From the NCBI RefSeq assembly GCF_048544455.1, contig NC_133534.1, positions 223,290,292 through 223,354,291 on the forward strand: 64,000 bases of DNA, given 5' to 3'. Shown here in pieces: positions 39,605 to 51,406 of this stretch; within the stretch, counting starts at the first letter, position 1; each line of letters starts with the position of its first letter. Position numbers and translations under genes: made by a program. This stretch comes from Silene latifolia (lineage: Eukaryota; Streptophyta; Magnoliopsida; Caryophyllales; Caryophyllaceae). Under the pieces are notes generated by a model. The model made no database searches and was not told the DNA's origin. It saw nothing but the letters and a program-made list of their open reading frames with translations.

Positions 39605-39645
<41 letters not shown>
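39605..39645. repeat. (TA)n microsatellite 2
   Basis: Pure TA repeat of about 41 bp, shared border of units 1 and 2. Confidence 0.97.
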
Positions 39646-39648
<3 letters not shown>

Positions 39649-42600
39649 GAAGGATCAACTAAGGCCAAACATATATTTGAGTCCATAAGTTCTATTATGA
39701 GCCATTGGATGGAGGGAGATGGAGGGATGAGATGAACCCACCCAAAGTCATTATAGAAGCTAATTAACACACTTTACTAATCCACCCTAATTAACCACTA
39801 ATTTACTATATATTTGTTTTCTACCCACCCATTTCTCTCTCATCTCACACATTTCATTCTTCTCTTCTCTCAAAACCTCAAAAAAAAAAACCCAAAAAAT
39901 CCAAATAAATAAAAAAAACCCAAAAAATCCAAATAAATAAAAAAACCCAAAAAATCCAAATAAATCAAAAAACCCAAATAAATCATTCATTCCTCTCTTC
40001 CTCAATCACCACCACCCACCACCACCCCACCCGACACCAACTAACCACCCACCAACCCGCCGCCGCCCCACCGCCGACTTTTTTTTTTTTTTTTTTTTTT
40101 TTTTCAACTCGTTTTTTTTATTTATTTTTTTTTTTCGTTTTGTATGAATTTGTATGTTTTTAGTTGTTTTTTCCATTTATTATTTTTTTTGTCTTTTATT
40201 TTAGTTGTCTTTTATTTTGTTAGTTATCATTTTTTATTCATTTTCTTAAATCTTTTCTTGTTAAACGTTTTTTTTAAAGATTTCGTGTTTTAAATCTCGT
40301 TTTTTTTTGCGAGATACTTTTTTTTCATCTAAGACAAAAATGGAGTAAAGTTATACAAAAATGAACCAAAGTTATACAAAAATAGACCAAAGTTATACAA
40401 AAATAGACCAAAGTTATACAAAAAAAAGACTAAAGTTATACAAAAATTGGACTAAAGTTATACAAAAAATTGGACTAAAGTTATAAAAAAATGAACCAAA
40501 GTTATACAAAAATGAACCAGAGTAATACAAAAATGAACCAAAGTTATACAAAAATGCATCAGAGTTATACAAAAATGCACCAAAGTTATACAAAAAATGG
40601 ACTAAAGTTATACAAAAATGAACTAGAGTTATACAAAAATGCACCAGAGTTACACAAAAATGCACCAAAGTTATACAAAAAATGGACTAAAGTTATACAA
40701 AAATGAACCAAAGTTATACAAAAAATGAACCAAAGTTATACAAAAATCGACCAGAGTTATACAAAAATGCACCAAAGTTGTATAACTCTGGTGCATTTTT
40801 GTATAACTCTGGTGCATTTTTGTATAACTCTGGTCCATTTTTGTATAACTTTGGTTCATTTTTGTATAACTTTGGTTCATTTTTTGTATAACTTTAGTCC
40901 AATTTTTTGTATAACTCTGGTGCATTTTTGTATAACTCTGGTCCATTTTTGTATAACTTTGGTTCATTTTTGTATAACTTTGGTTCATTTTTGTATAACT
41001 TTAGTCCAATTTTTTGTATAACTTTAGTCCATTGTTGTATGACTTTAGTCCAATTTTTGTATAACTTTGGTGCATTTTTGTATAACTCTGGTCGATTTTT
41101 GAATAACTTTGGTTCATTTTTGTATAACTTTGGTTCATTTTTTGTATAACTTTAGTCCAATTTTTTGTATAACTCTAGTGCATTTTTGTATAACTCTGGT
41201 CCATTTTTGTATAACTACGGAGTTCATTTTTGTATAACTTTAGTGCAATTTTTTGTATAACTTTAGTCCATTGTTGTATGACTTTAGTCCAATTTTTTGT
41301 ATAACTTTAGTCCAATTTTTGTATAACTTTAGTATTTTTTTGTATAACTTTGGTCATAAAATGTATAACTTTAGTCATAAAATGTATAACTTTAGTCGTA
41401 AATAGTAAAAAAATCAAACAATAAATATGAAAAATATGAAAAAAAATAATAATAACAAAAACCAAAAAAACTCATAATAACAAAAACACAAAACCAAATA
41501 ACAATAATAAAACCAAAAAACCAACAACCCAACCAAACCCGAAATCTAAAATAAACCAAATAACAATAAAAAAACCAAATTTAAATATCGTGTGTATAAC
41601 TCTAATGCACAAAGTGTATAACTTTAATAGACAAGATGTATAACTTTAGTCATAAAATGTATAACTTTAGTCATAAAATGTATAACTTTAGTCATAAAAT
41701 GTATAACTTTAGTCATAAAATGTATAACTTTAATGTTTTAAGTGTATAACTTTAGTCGTAAATAGTATAACTTTTATAAAAAGCAAATAAATATGAAAAA
41801 TCGTAATTAATCAACAAATATTAAATACGAAAAAAAAAATTAAATAATAACAAAAAGCAAAAAAAACCCATAATAACTTTAATCGACAATATGTATAACT
41901 AAAACAAAAACAAAACAAAAAAGGAAGACAAACTCAAAACTAGTACTCCGTTTGTTGAAGCCGTGGTATCTGCCAGACAAACAACTAACAAAACCATCAA
42001 AGACCATAAAGCCATACAAATAATAAAACCAATTTGAATCGAAGACCAGAAAGCCATACAAAATATAGAAAGGAGAGATTGAAGACCAAAATCAGAAAAA
42101 ATAAACAAAAAAATGAAAGCAAACCCAAAAAAGTGAATGGCGGTTTTCAGATCTTATATGAGTTTGGTGGGTCGGGTGAAGGGATGTCGGTTTTCAGAAA
42201 TAAAAAACTAAAGTGAAGGGATGACGGTTTCGGATCGAAAAAAAAAAAGTGAATGGTGGGTCCTGGTGGTGGGTCGTCCGGTGGGTCGGGTCGGTGGTGT
42301 TGGTGGGGAGATGTTGTGGTGGTTGTCGTTGATGGGGAAGCGTGAAGGGGTCGTCTGGTTTGTCGCGGCGTTGCATGAGCTCCGGGGAGGTACGATCGTG
42401 GTGGAGGGATGAATGGTGTGGTGCGGTCTGGTGGAGTCGGGATTGATTGGTGGTGTTGGCGGGTTGTGGGTCGGGTGTGGTGGGGGTGGTGGTGGGGTGG
42501 TGATGGGTCGGGTGTGGTGTGTGGTGTGTGGTGGAGTGATTTTTTTGGTTTTTTTTTGGTTTATTTTAGTTTGGGTTTTTTTTATCAGTTTGGTTTTTTT

Positions 42601-42869
42601 TTGTTTAGAGAGGGTGGGAAGAAAATGAGAGAGAAAGAGTGAAGGTGAGAAATGAGAGAGGATGAGTGAATGAGGAAGTGAGTTGGGAGATTAGAATGAT
42701 GGTAGAGTTATACAAAATTAGGTGGAGTTATACACAATTAGGGAGGGAGATTAGGGAGGTTCATTTGTGACCCTTGAATGAGATGTAATCTCATCCCTCC
42801 ATCCCTTCCATCCAAAGGCCCTTATAAGGACTTAGGGACTTATTAGATGTAGTGGCCTTATAAGAACCA

Positions 42870-42886
<17 letters not shown>
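39646..42886. mobile_element. (TA)n-bounded unit 2, foldback-like with inverted minisatellite
   Basis: 3.2 kb starting GAGGAAGGATCAACTAAGGCC. Ends are inversely related: ATTGGATGGAGGGAGATGGA... (39703-39733) matches the inverse of 42787-42818. C/A-rich left and G/T-rich right flanks (39830-40080; 42240-42620) are also roughly inverse. The centre is a minisatellite in two orientations. The right end has a (TC)n run before the TA tract. No gene is visible; the open frames here are translations of simple repeats. Confidence 0.6.
40330..41400. repeat. Inverted minisatellite array
   Basis: Units of about 18-22 bp. From 40335 to 40779 they read CAAAGTTATACAAAAATGNAC; from 40780 to 41400 they read the inverse, TATAACTTTGGTNCATTTTTG. 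A perfect turning point lies at about 40779 (CACCAAAGTTGTATAACTCTGGTGC). Further copies occur at 41590-41770. Confidence 0.92.

Positions 42887-42944
<58 letters not shown>
42887..42944. repeat. (TA)n microsatellite 3
   Basis: TA repeat of about 58 bp after a (TC)n run (42871-42887), shared border of units 2 and 3. Confidence 0.96.
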
Positions 42945-42946
<2 letters not shown>

Positions 42947-43042
42947 TCGGGGTCAAAAAGTGCGAACTAAATTTGATCAAGATTTAATCGAACTAATCAA
43001 CAGAATTATATTAAAAACAAAATTAAATCAAACCCATCGCTC

Positions 43043-43330
43043 GTGAGTCCTGACATCCCTCTCCCTTATCCTTTATATTTATTCACACCCCACCTAACTT
43101 TCCATCTCCCTCATCTACCACCACCAGTCAGCACCACCATCCGTTGTAGCTTTCTAGACGACCGCCGGAGATGGTGCTATTCTTCACTGATGACCGCCGG
43201 AGATGGTGCTATCCGTCGTAGCTTTCTAGACGACCGTCGTATCGTTGGTGAGAGAGGAGGCTGCAATTGAAGGCGAAAGCAATATAGATGGTCGTTCATG
43301 GGCTGGGTAGTCGGTCCGGTGTTAGACGGG
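43043..43330 (+). other. GC-richer block with a short direct duplication
   Basis: GACCGCCGGAGATGGTGCTAT occurs twice within 60 bp, and TAGCTTTCTAGACGACCG occurs twice. It could be the 5' region of the captured gene that follows. No domain is visible. Confidence 0.35.
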
Positions 43331-43580
43331 GTGGGTCGAGTGGTGATTTTAGTTCAAATTCATATTTTTATTCAGCTTACATGCTAATTAGATATGCTTT
43401 TTTTTGGTGATTTTACATCTCCCAGGTAAGTCAGAGTTCTCGTTTAAGCATGCTGGTAATATTTCTGAAATTTCTGCTAATTACATTTACATTATGAATG
43501 TGATATGGAGTTTAGAACAAAGTTAAGGATTTGAATTTAATTGGGTAGTGATTGATTTGAGTATACATTGTTAATAAAGT

Positions 43581-43877
43581 ATGGTTGAAGAGGAACTTCA
43601 AATGATTAAACTGAGGAACACGGAGGAGGAGGATGAAGATGAGATAACATTTGAGGTGTGGAATTATGTATGTCCACCATTGAACTGGTTAAAAATGCTT
43701 GCCAATGAAATCCACTGGAGTTTTGTTTTTGGGGTTGTGTCTGTCTATGCAATTAGCCACGGTTTAAGTAGTTCCCTTATTCGTGTAGGTACCGAGTATT
43801 ACACGAAGGATGTGCAGAAATTGCAGCCGCCTGAGGCGCAAATATATCAGGGTGTTACTTATGTAGAAAATATATAG
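43581..43877 (+). pseudogene. Fragment of a folate-biopterin transporter gene
   Basis: 98 residues from the ATG at 43581. After an acidic start (EEEDEDEITFE) come NWLKMLANEIHWSFVFGVVS, VGTEYYTKDVQKLQPPEAQ and YQGVTY. These words are typical of the N-terminal part of plant folate-biopterin transporter (FBT) family proteins, membrane carriers of about 450-560 residues found in plastids and other membranes. Only the first exon-like part is present. It ends directly at a 22-bp hairpin arm, and the following exons are not found nearby. It is a captured fragment, not a gene. Confidence 0.68.
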
Positions 43878-43972
43878 GAATTATTATTAGGATAATAATA
43901 ATGGCAAGGGTAAGGGCATAATAAAATGGGAGGATGTGCACTAAGATTAATCCTAATAATAATTCCTATATA
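43871..43972. repeat. Perfect 22-bp hairpin, MITE-like
   Basis: TATATAGGAATTATTATTAGGA (43871-43892) is repeated exactly in inverse orientation at 43951-43972, with 58 bp between. It begins at the stop of the transporter fragment, so it may have inserted into it. Confidence 0.7.
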
Positions 43973-44009
43973 TTATTATTAGGATACATTTACAAAATAA
44001 TATAACCGA

Positions 44010-44250
44010 TACACATAATAATACTTCATATACACATATTATTACCCCTAGATACGCATGTTATTACCCTTAGATACACCTTCTAATAACCAAGATGCAC
44101 ATGTTATCAAACCTAGATACACATATTAGTAACTTAAAGGAGTGTATCTAGCCAGTTAGAGATATGTATCTAGCAACTTAAGGGAGTGTATCTAGCTAGC
44201 TAAAGGTGAGTATCTAGCAACTTAAGGGAGTATATCTAGCCACTTGTGTA
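44010..44250. repeat. GTGTATCTAG word cluster with orientation switch
   Basis: About five copies of CTAGATACACAT-type words, then from about 44135 five copies of the opposite orientation (GTGTATCTAGC...CTTAAGGGA). Similar words recur at 46190-46300 and 47050-47440. Confidence 0.8.
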
Positions 44251-45721
44251 GGCTATTATGGCTGGTTGAAAGTAAATGCTTAGATCTGATGGTGAGTGAT
44301 GCAATACGGGAAAGGATGAGACTGAGGCTAATTCTGACCTATTGGCTGAGGATGGTTATGGCGAGGGAATGTGGTTGGTAGATGAGACAAAGGTTTGGGA
44401 CTGCGGGATGGGGAAGTAAGGCTAGTAGTGGGTCAAGGAGGAAGGGGCAGGGTTTAGGGACTTTAGGGTTGGCGGTGGGTACGACTGATCATGGGCGAGG
44501 GACTGGTGGTTGGGCTTGTGATGGGTGGAAAGATTAAAGTTTGATTGAAGGGTAGATGTCATTTTTACTATACTAATCTTAGCAAAAGGGAAAGTGGAAG
44601 ACATATAACTGCCTGAATAGGAAATCGGAATTTGGAAGATATCAAGGAAATGGAGGGACGAAGAATCAAAATTCTTGATCAGTGTATCCGAAAGGGTTCA
44701 GATAACTATGTGGAGTTGTGGACATTCTTCATTATATTTTTCATTGTTCCTGTTGAGGTCTTAGATTGGTGCTGTTGTTCGCCTTAGTTATGGAATTGGT
44801 ACTCTTCTTCTACGTCTTCCGTTTCATTTGATTGTTTACATTTTCAAAATAAACTATCATTTATTCTTGCTTTTAATTTAGTGATTTCGATTTATTATTT
44901 ACTCTATCTGTCCCGATCATTTATTCACCTTTGGTTTTGGATTATGATAGCCCGTCTGTGTTTTGGTAACACGACTATTGAATAGATATACTTTTACTCC
45001 CTCCGTTCGAATCATTTGTTTACCTTTGATCAAAATACGAGAACAGAAAAAGTAAAGGAAGTTATTAGTTATACAATGGGTTTGGGTGGTGTTTATTGTA
45101 GTTTAATTAGGAAATGATGATGATTTGATGTTTCTTTTGGTAGTTGAAAATAAGGGAACATGAAATTACTGTATATGGTATAAGGCAAGAGTTAGGTATT
45201 CGATTTATTCTTAGGTGCTTTTCGAATTATGGTATTTGTAGTGGTGTTTCTGTGGATATTGGGAACTTAGGAGGTTGGGTTCAGATATTTAAGGATTAGT
45301 ATCGTCACCGAATATTTGGAGTGACCTGTAACCTTCTAATCGATGATAAAGTGTTATAGTTTCAAAGTAATTTTGGGGTAAGAAACTAGTAAGAAATAAT
45401 GTTCCTTTTTTTTGGAGGAGTGTTTATGTTCAAGTCATCTTGTTACTTGTCAGTAGATATCCAAGCCATCTAGGCTAGGAAGTGTATTAATAAAGCTTAT
45501 CGACTTCGATTTCATGCGGCTAATCGAGTAAAAATAAAGTTTAAAATGATGAGAACTTGACAATGGTCAACACTGGAAAACTAATAGCTACGGTATGTCG
45601 GTATGTTCTAATAATCTGAAGTCATAACTTCATCAGGCATACTATTTTACCTGCTTTCACTTTCATTATTTTGTGAATTGGTGGGAGCTACTCATGCTTA
45701 ATAAACCAGTATATCTTGATT

Positions 45722-45822
45722 AGATGTTGAACAGATTCTCATGTATAACACTTGCCGGAGTTGCAACTGAGTATCTCTTATACGGACAAGCAGAAGCCGG
45801 CTTAGCTGATATCAACAAGGTT
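45722..45822 (+). pseudogene. Exon-like gene fragment, VATEYLLYG type
   Basis: The reading LAGVATEYLLYGQAEAGLADINK, followed by AAG|GT, looks like one exon with a splice donor. The words resemble a plant chloroplast-type membrane protein family related to the M41/FtsH fold. I recall the family only loosely. About 30 residues are covered. Confidence 0.4.
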
Positions 45823-46325
45823 CACCTTTGACCCATTTTTTCTTGGGCCTCACCTAATTCAGAATTCAACTTTCTTTTTCAAGGAGTCGCAAAATCATTC
45901 GACTTTGACCCATTTTTTCTGGCAATATAATTAACTTAAGTTCAAAGTTTTTATAGATTGAGCATCAAAGTTAGATACAGGAAAGAAATTTGAGATGGGC
46001 GTAATAATGAAATAGAAGTTGGTTAACAGTCCTTTTTTTTGGAGGAATGTTTATGTGGATAGTTTATTGACGTTCTGAAGGTGAACTTATTTGTGGTGGG
46101 TGTTTTGCAGTGACAATAGTCTATCAAGTGCAAATGCTTCGCAAAAGTCGGCCATGTATCAAGATTCCAATGGGGTGGATACATGAAGTACTGTTACTAG
46201 ATACATGTAGGAATAAAACTAGATACATGTATGATTTATGTATCTCACAACACTGATATGTGTATCTAGACTAAGTAATATGTGTATCTAGGTAATGAAG
46301 GTTGTGAATCAAGCACATTTCATTT

Positions 46326-46860
46326 TCAGATTGTCAAAATAGTTAGCTGCAATACATTTTTGTGCACAATGTCGTGATTAAGGAGACCTGTGGTGTTCAT
46401 TTCTGAGTAGTAATTCGACCTTGATGTATAATAAAGCCTTAATGACCGCTTTCTCTGGTAGTATTGTGCTATTGTTCCTGAACTTAATCTTAATTGCATC
46501 TCCGCCTGCAGAACAAGGTCGCTCCTCAAGTTACTCACAGAAGAACTAGAAGTAGAGGGGCTGAAGGCTATGAGATTACGAAAACTAATTATTGAAAAGT
46601 GAATGATCTGCATACACCACAATTCGAGCAAATGACCGAGACTCATGCCAAGGATCAGTTGAATGCGGTTGCCGGTTGAGTATGATGCAATGGTGACTCC
46701 TGTAATATTCTCAGGCACTGACTCCCTCAAGTCACCCCAAACTCTTGTGAGAAGTTGGCCTGCTAGACGATCTCGAGACTTTATTCGGTTCGTCCAAAGG
46801 CCAAAGAACGTGAAACTAAAGCCGATATAGATTGCCTATAATAGTGGAAAAATCAGAAGA
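46326..46860 (-). pseudogene. Unidentified coding-like stretch
   Basis: 134 residues from an ATG at 46730; the reading stays open upstream to about 46,840 (IGFSFTFFGLWTNRIKSRDRLAGQ). It is richer in G/C and more protein-like than its surroundings. I do not recognise it. It could be another captured exon or chance. Confidence 0.25.
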
Positions 46861-47049
46861 AAATGAAATGTAGGGCTAATATTTGGATGTTAGTTAAGAA
46901 TTTGAAGTTTTGTGTGGACAAAGATGTTGTACCTTAAACTGCCTACATTTCACGATGTACAATTCAAGATCAATCTAATAATTGAACAGCACACATTTTC
47001 TGCCAAATATAACAAGCTGCATCAAGAAATAGTGAAATGATATTAACTT

Positions 47050-47440
47050 CAATGAGTGTATCTAGCTAGTTTAATGTATGTATCTAGTAGCTTAAAAGAG
47101 TGTATCTAACTAGTTAAAGATATGTATCTAGTAATTTAAAGGAGTGTATTTAGCTACCCATATATGTGTATCTAGTAAGGTAAAAGTGTGTATCAAGTTA
47201 GGTAAAGATGAAGTGTATTTAGTAACTTAAAAGGAGTATATTTATCAACCTATTGATATGTATCTACCAACTTAAACAAAGTGTATTTAGCTGGTTAAGT
47301 AAATGTATCTAGTAACTTATAGGAGTGTATCTAGCTAGTTAAACATATGTATCTAATAACTTATTGGAGTGTATCTAGTAAGTGATAGATATGTATGTAT
47401 CTATTAATTTAAACGACTTTATCTAGAAACTTAGTGAGAT
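47050..47440. repeat. GTATCTAG word cluster
   Basis: About 15 copies of TGTATCTAGTAACTTAA / GTGTATCTAGCTAGTTAA at roughly 20-bp spacing, one orientation. Confidence 0.85.
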
Positions 47441-48179
47441 TAATATTGGGGCTACACATTTTGGATTTGAATTATTTTGGTCCGAGTTATTTCGGGTAGA
47501 TGTCACTTTCGATCGAGTAATTTTCGGACAAGTCATAAAAACGCTTTGAGTAGTATTCCCTCCATCCCTAAAATTTATTTACCTATCCCTAAAATTTATT
47601 TTATTTATTTTGACGAGTACAAAGAATATTTAACATGCTTGGTCAATGCTATTTATTATGATTGAAGATTCATTGATTTCATTCTTCGCTAAATGTTTAT
47701 ACTTTGCTCGAAAAATCGGAACTTTCTTGTCTAAATGTTAATCTTGTAGCACTGTAAAACATGTTTGATCACTCTGCAGCATCTGTGCTCTAAAAATCAA
47801 AAATTTATTGTCTAGATGTTACTTCTGCAGCACTATTTTGAACTTTTGATTAATCTTGTCAATCCTGTGACTGGTTTAAATCTTAATTGGTATCAGAAGA
47901 ACCAAAGCAGAAGATAGAAGCCGGAAATCGTAGAGCCTTTCAAGAAATTGGCAATTTGGTTAATTTTCAGAATGTTCCCATCATCAAGTAATTTATAGTC
48001 TTCTTTTTTCCGAAAATAAAACTTCATGAAATGAATCTTTGTGACTTGAAATTGTTAACAGTTTTCGATAGTTGTCATGAAATTATAATATCGGAATAGT
48101 AGAGGTGTGTGTGGTGGCTAGTCACATACTCAAATTAGTGAAGTTAGATATATAAATTAGTACACCCAGATACACAAAT

Positions 48180-48800
48180 CACCAGCCACCCCTTAAAGCC
48201 TTCACTACTTACCACTCACCTGGCCGTCGTCCACTAGCATCCCCACGGGCACCACACTCTCGGCCCCTCACCTGACGACCACTACCATGACTCATTCTTC
48301 GCGGGCCTTCAAGCATGTGTATCCGGGAGTTTTACCATGTGTATCTTGGCTCGTATTTTGTGTATCCATTGCCCCCACCACCACCACCACTGCCACCAGT
48401 ACCACTATCACTACCGCCACGACCACCGTCACAACAACGATGCCACACCACCACTATAACGCACTACCCATGCCAGCGAAATCACCGGCCACTCAAACTC
48501 TCCCTCCTGGTGCCGCACACACAACCCTCTCACCAGTGACGCCCAAATCCACCGTTGTCGACACATTTCCCCAACTCCACTGCTGCCTCTCACCATGGTG
48601 ACCACCATAACGACCACCTCTCATCATCGCCTTCGATTCACAATCTCATTTCACTCACTGACGGAGCAACACCACCGGGCACCGGACCTTCGGCCATTTC
48701 TTTTTGCAGGTGCTCCTTTCTCTTCCCCGACATTAATCACCTAAACGCGCCACCATGGGCATCCAAGCGACTTACCTCAGTGTCGACTCACTGTCGAAAT
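48180..48800. other. C/A-rich stretch
   Basis: ACC-rich low-complexity sequence. Open frames on both strands give Thr/Pro-rich or Val-rich peptides without domains. TGTGTATC words occur at 48315-48365. Confidence 0.35.
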
Positions 48801-49287
48801 ACGAGCACAACATCAGCAGAAATCAGTTATCGTTACTTTTTTTTTTTTTTTTTTTTAATAATTTGATCTAATTGCTAGATCTACAATAAGCGAAGAAAAG
48901 GTGGGATAAGTACTGTGAGCATGAAACAACTCGGTGTCAGGTTCCTCTCCGGCGTCGGGGGTGATGCGGATGATACGACACAGGCGAAATTGATAGAAAA
49001 ACGAAGAGGAGAGAAGACGTCAGCGTCGGTGAGGAAAACAGAACTTAGAAGGCCGCTAACAACGCCGACGTTATTGGTGTTCGCCGATGACAGTGGTCGG
49101 TGGAGGTGTGGAGATGCAAGAGGATGGCGAGGGCAGTTGGGGTTTAATATTAGGGGCAGTATAATGTACGGGAGGATTTAGAGAAGTAGTGTGGGTGTGA
49201 ACTGTCAACAGGACCATAGATGTTTTTCATCCAAGGGTTATTGCTTAGTTCGTAATTTCGCACCGAACTTTAGGTTCGCACAGGATC

Positions 49288-49292
<5 letters not shown>

Positions 49293-49355
<63 letters not shown>
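49293..49355. repeat. (TA)n microsatellite 4
   Basis: TA repeat of about 63 bp, right border of unit 3. Retand-type leader sequence follows. Confidence 0.96.
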
Positions 49356-49358
<3 letters not shown>

Positions 49359-51010
49359 AGAAACTTACTAATTCAGGCCTGAAAGAATCAGGGGAGTGAG
49401 ATCTTATTAGGACATGCATGTCAGGATACTCATACCCGATCTATTTCCATGCCGGATGATGCTACACATGTGCCCCTAACTGGGTACTATAATTGCTAGG
49501 TGAGAAACTTACCTGACTCAGAAGGCTTTAAGGTTTCAAAATAACAATCCAGAGCTGATTTTTGTTCAGGTCAGAATCCAGCCTGTCAGTTTTGGATGCC
49601 GCTGACTATTTTTGGTAATTGGAATTCCAGTATTGCTTTAATCCGCTTAGGACTGACTGTTATGTCTCCTTTGGTCACCATGTAACTCATAAACTTACCA
49701 CATGTCATATAAAGTTGCACTTAGTAGGACCGAAATATCTTACAAGGATATCAGAAGTAGCTTATAAATGATACACATGAATTATAAATCACAACCATGT
49801 TAACTAGCAAGCCAGGATAGATTATGTCTCCAAACGTTCGTGTTGTGTAATGTGTGTAACATGTTAATATTAAAAATTCTATTGATCAGAGGTCCTAATA
49901 TTATGCCAGACATGCTTGATATATAATAAGGAAAAGTTGATGAGTAATCATGTACGGATTCATAACAGTAGTATGATAATATATCTAAGCATATCAGGAC
50001 AGGCTAGTCATGACAGGTTAATTCATCCTTCAAAAAGTCAACCAGGTCAGGCTTGGTCGATTTATTTTTCCTTGATCAGCCAGGTCAGGTTAGGCTTGAC
50101 TGACCCTGGCATATCAGGACTGTCCAAAAACTATCATATGTAATATGGTCATTACTAAAAGTATTTAATTCATATCTACCTTGGAATATGTACTTATGAT
50201 GACATATTTATTTAAAAGTTATGTAAAGGATATGACTTACATGTGCATGAATATTACTTAATACCTTTAATGATTTATTTTTGTGTTATTGGGTTTCATA
50301 CTGTCGATCAGCATTCCCTGTCTGGTCTGTCCTGATTGGATCAAGGCGGTCAGGCTTGATTAAGCGAGAAACTTTATTTTTGAGAGCTCTTTCTTCATTG
50401 ATGTTGTTCATTTTTTTCTTCCTCGATCTCATTCCACTAAGAATGTACCACGTTAAGTGATATAAATATCCTTGTGTCTAATTTCAGGCTTGGTACAGCC
50501 GTTCAGGGTTGAACTGAATGGCCAGGCTTGTAATGACGTTGAGGCCTGCCTTGATACTGTCCAGAACTGACTTTGAAGCCTGTCACAATCAGGACTGAAT
50601 TGCCCTGCCAGGCTTGAATTTTCGAAGTTCAAGGTTTTATTTCCTAAAAACATCAAATTATTAGAATTGAGAAAATTCACCATAGAATAAAAGCCAAGAG
50701 TACCGAAATTTTAAGATATATTGTTAACATTTTGCAAAACTTGTATTAGATCTAGGAAAACTTATCTTTAAAAATTTTTTTGTGACAAATATGTCCTTGA
50801 AATCCACATTATCTTAGTCAACGCTGAAAGTTGTTATACTTATGATCGTTGGAAGGAATTTTGACTTGATTTGGTAATTTTTCTTTTGGATCTAGCAATT
50901 CTTCATTGGAAATGGGAGTTATGGAAACTCTTGTATCAATCTTTCCCAAGGTTCTCAAACATGTGAGAAGAGAAAATCTTGTGCACACTCTTGTAGGATT
51001 AATAAACTAG
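49356..51010 (-). other. Leader of the minus-strand Retand-type element
   Basis: No gene. Rich in CCTGAC/GTCAGG words as elsewhere in this family. It lies between the (TA)n block and the primer-binding site. Confidence 0.55.
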
Positions 51011-51011
51011 T

Positions 51012-51032
51012 TTCCCCACAGACGGCGCCAAT
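51012..51032 (-). promoter_or_regulatory. Primer-binding site of the minus-strand Retand-type element
   Basis: The minus strand reads ATTGGCGCCGTCTGTGGGG, the type found in Tat-lineage elements (TTGGCGCC, attributed to tRNA-Arg), next to the 5' LTR. Confidence 0.8.
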
Positions 51033-51406
51033 TATTTTGTCCATATTTTGCGCAGGGCTGGAAATATGACCAGGGTAGAATAGTATGGGGGCTTACTAGT
51101 ATTATCCTATTTCGATTCATCATAATAGTACATAGGTAGGATTGATTATAATAAAAGTAGTGCAAATAAGGTAAATAATATGACAAAGGAATTTGTACGT
51201 GGAAAACCCTTGAATGGGAAAAAACCACGGGCACCAAGCCAGGAGAGGATTTCACTATGATTTAAGAGGATAATAATATAACGAGCACAAAGTTAGTATA
51301 TTTTCTAACTATTATAATAGTCTTGCTTGCAATGTGATAAGTTGTGTTGTGTATGTTAGAGTATGCCTTGTCTTGCCAAATGATCTTCAAATGCTCCTTA
51401 TATAGC
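51033..51406 (-). repeat. 5' LTR of the minus-strand Retand-type element, cut at 51406
   Basis: Matches 30441-30808 closely, including TTTGTCCATATTTTGCGCAGG. The inner end reads TA instead of TG. It stops where the plus-strand LTR begins (TGTTAGGC at 51407). Confidence 0.85.

Larger units (their letters stand above)
42945..49292. mobile_element. (TA)n-bounded unit 3, carrying captured gene fragments
   Basis: 6.3 kb starting GGTCGGGGTCAAAAAGTGCG. The right end read inversely gives AATAGGATCCTGTGCGAACC, related to the left end through GTGCGAAC. The interior has clustered GTGTATCTAG words, a fragment of a folate-biopterin transporter gene, a second exon-like fragment near 45,740-45,820, and a C/A-rich stretch at 48,180-48,800. 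Unit 3 looks like a gene-capturing nonautonomous transposon. The class is not known to me with certainty. Confidence 0.55.

Noticed and set aside
40414..41149. Several overlapping repetitive open frames (YNFGSFLYN / SYTKMNQ)
   Set aside because: Both strands of the minisatellite are open because the unit lacks stops; no sign of a gene.
40330..41400. CRISPR-like appearance of regularly spaced repeats
   Set aside because: Units are contiguous minisatellite copies without unique spacers, flip orientation in the middle, and the genome is a plant.
42221..42642. Gly/Val/Trp-rich open frame near the right end of unit 2
   Set aside because: GGT-rich low complexity, roughly the inverse of the C/A-rich left flank; no domain.
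48287..48866. Thr/Pro-rich open frame as a cell-wall-type protein
   Set aside because: Low-complexity ACC repeats with no signal peptide or conserved motif, inside a transposon-like unit.
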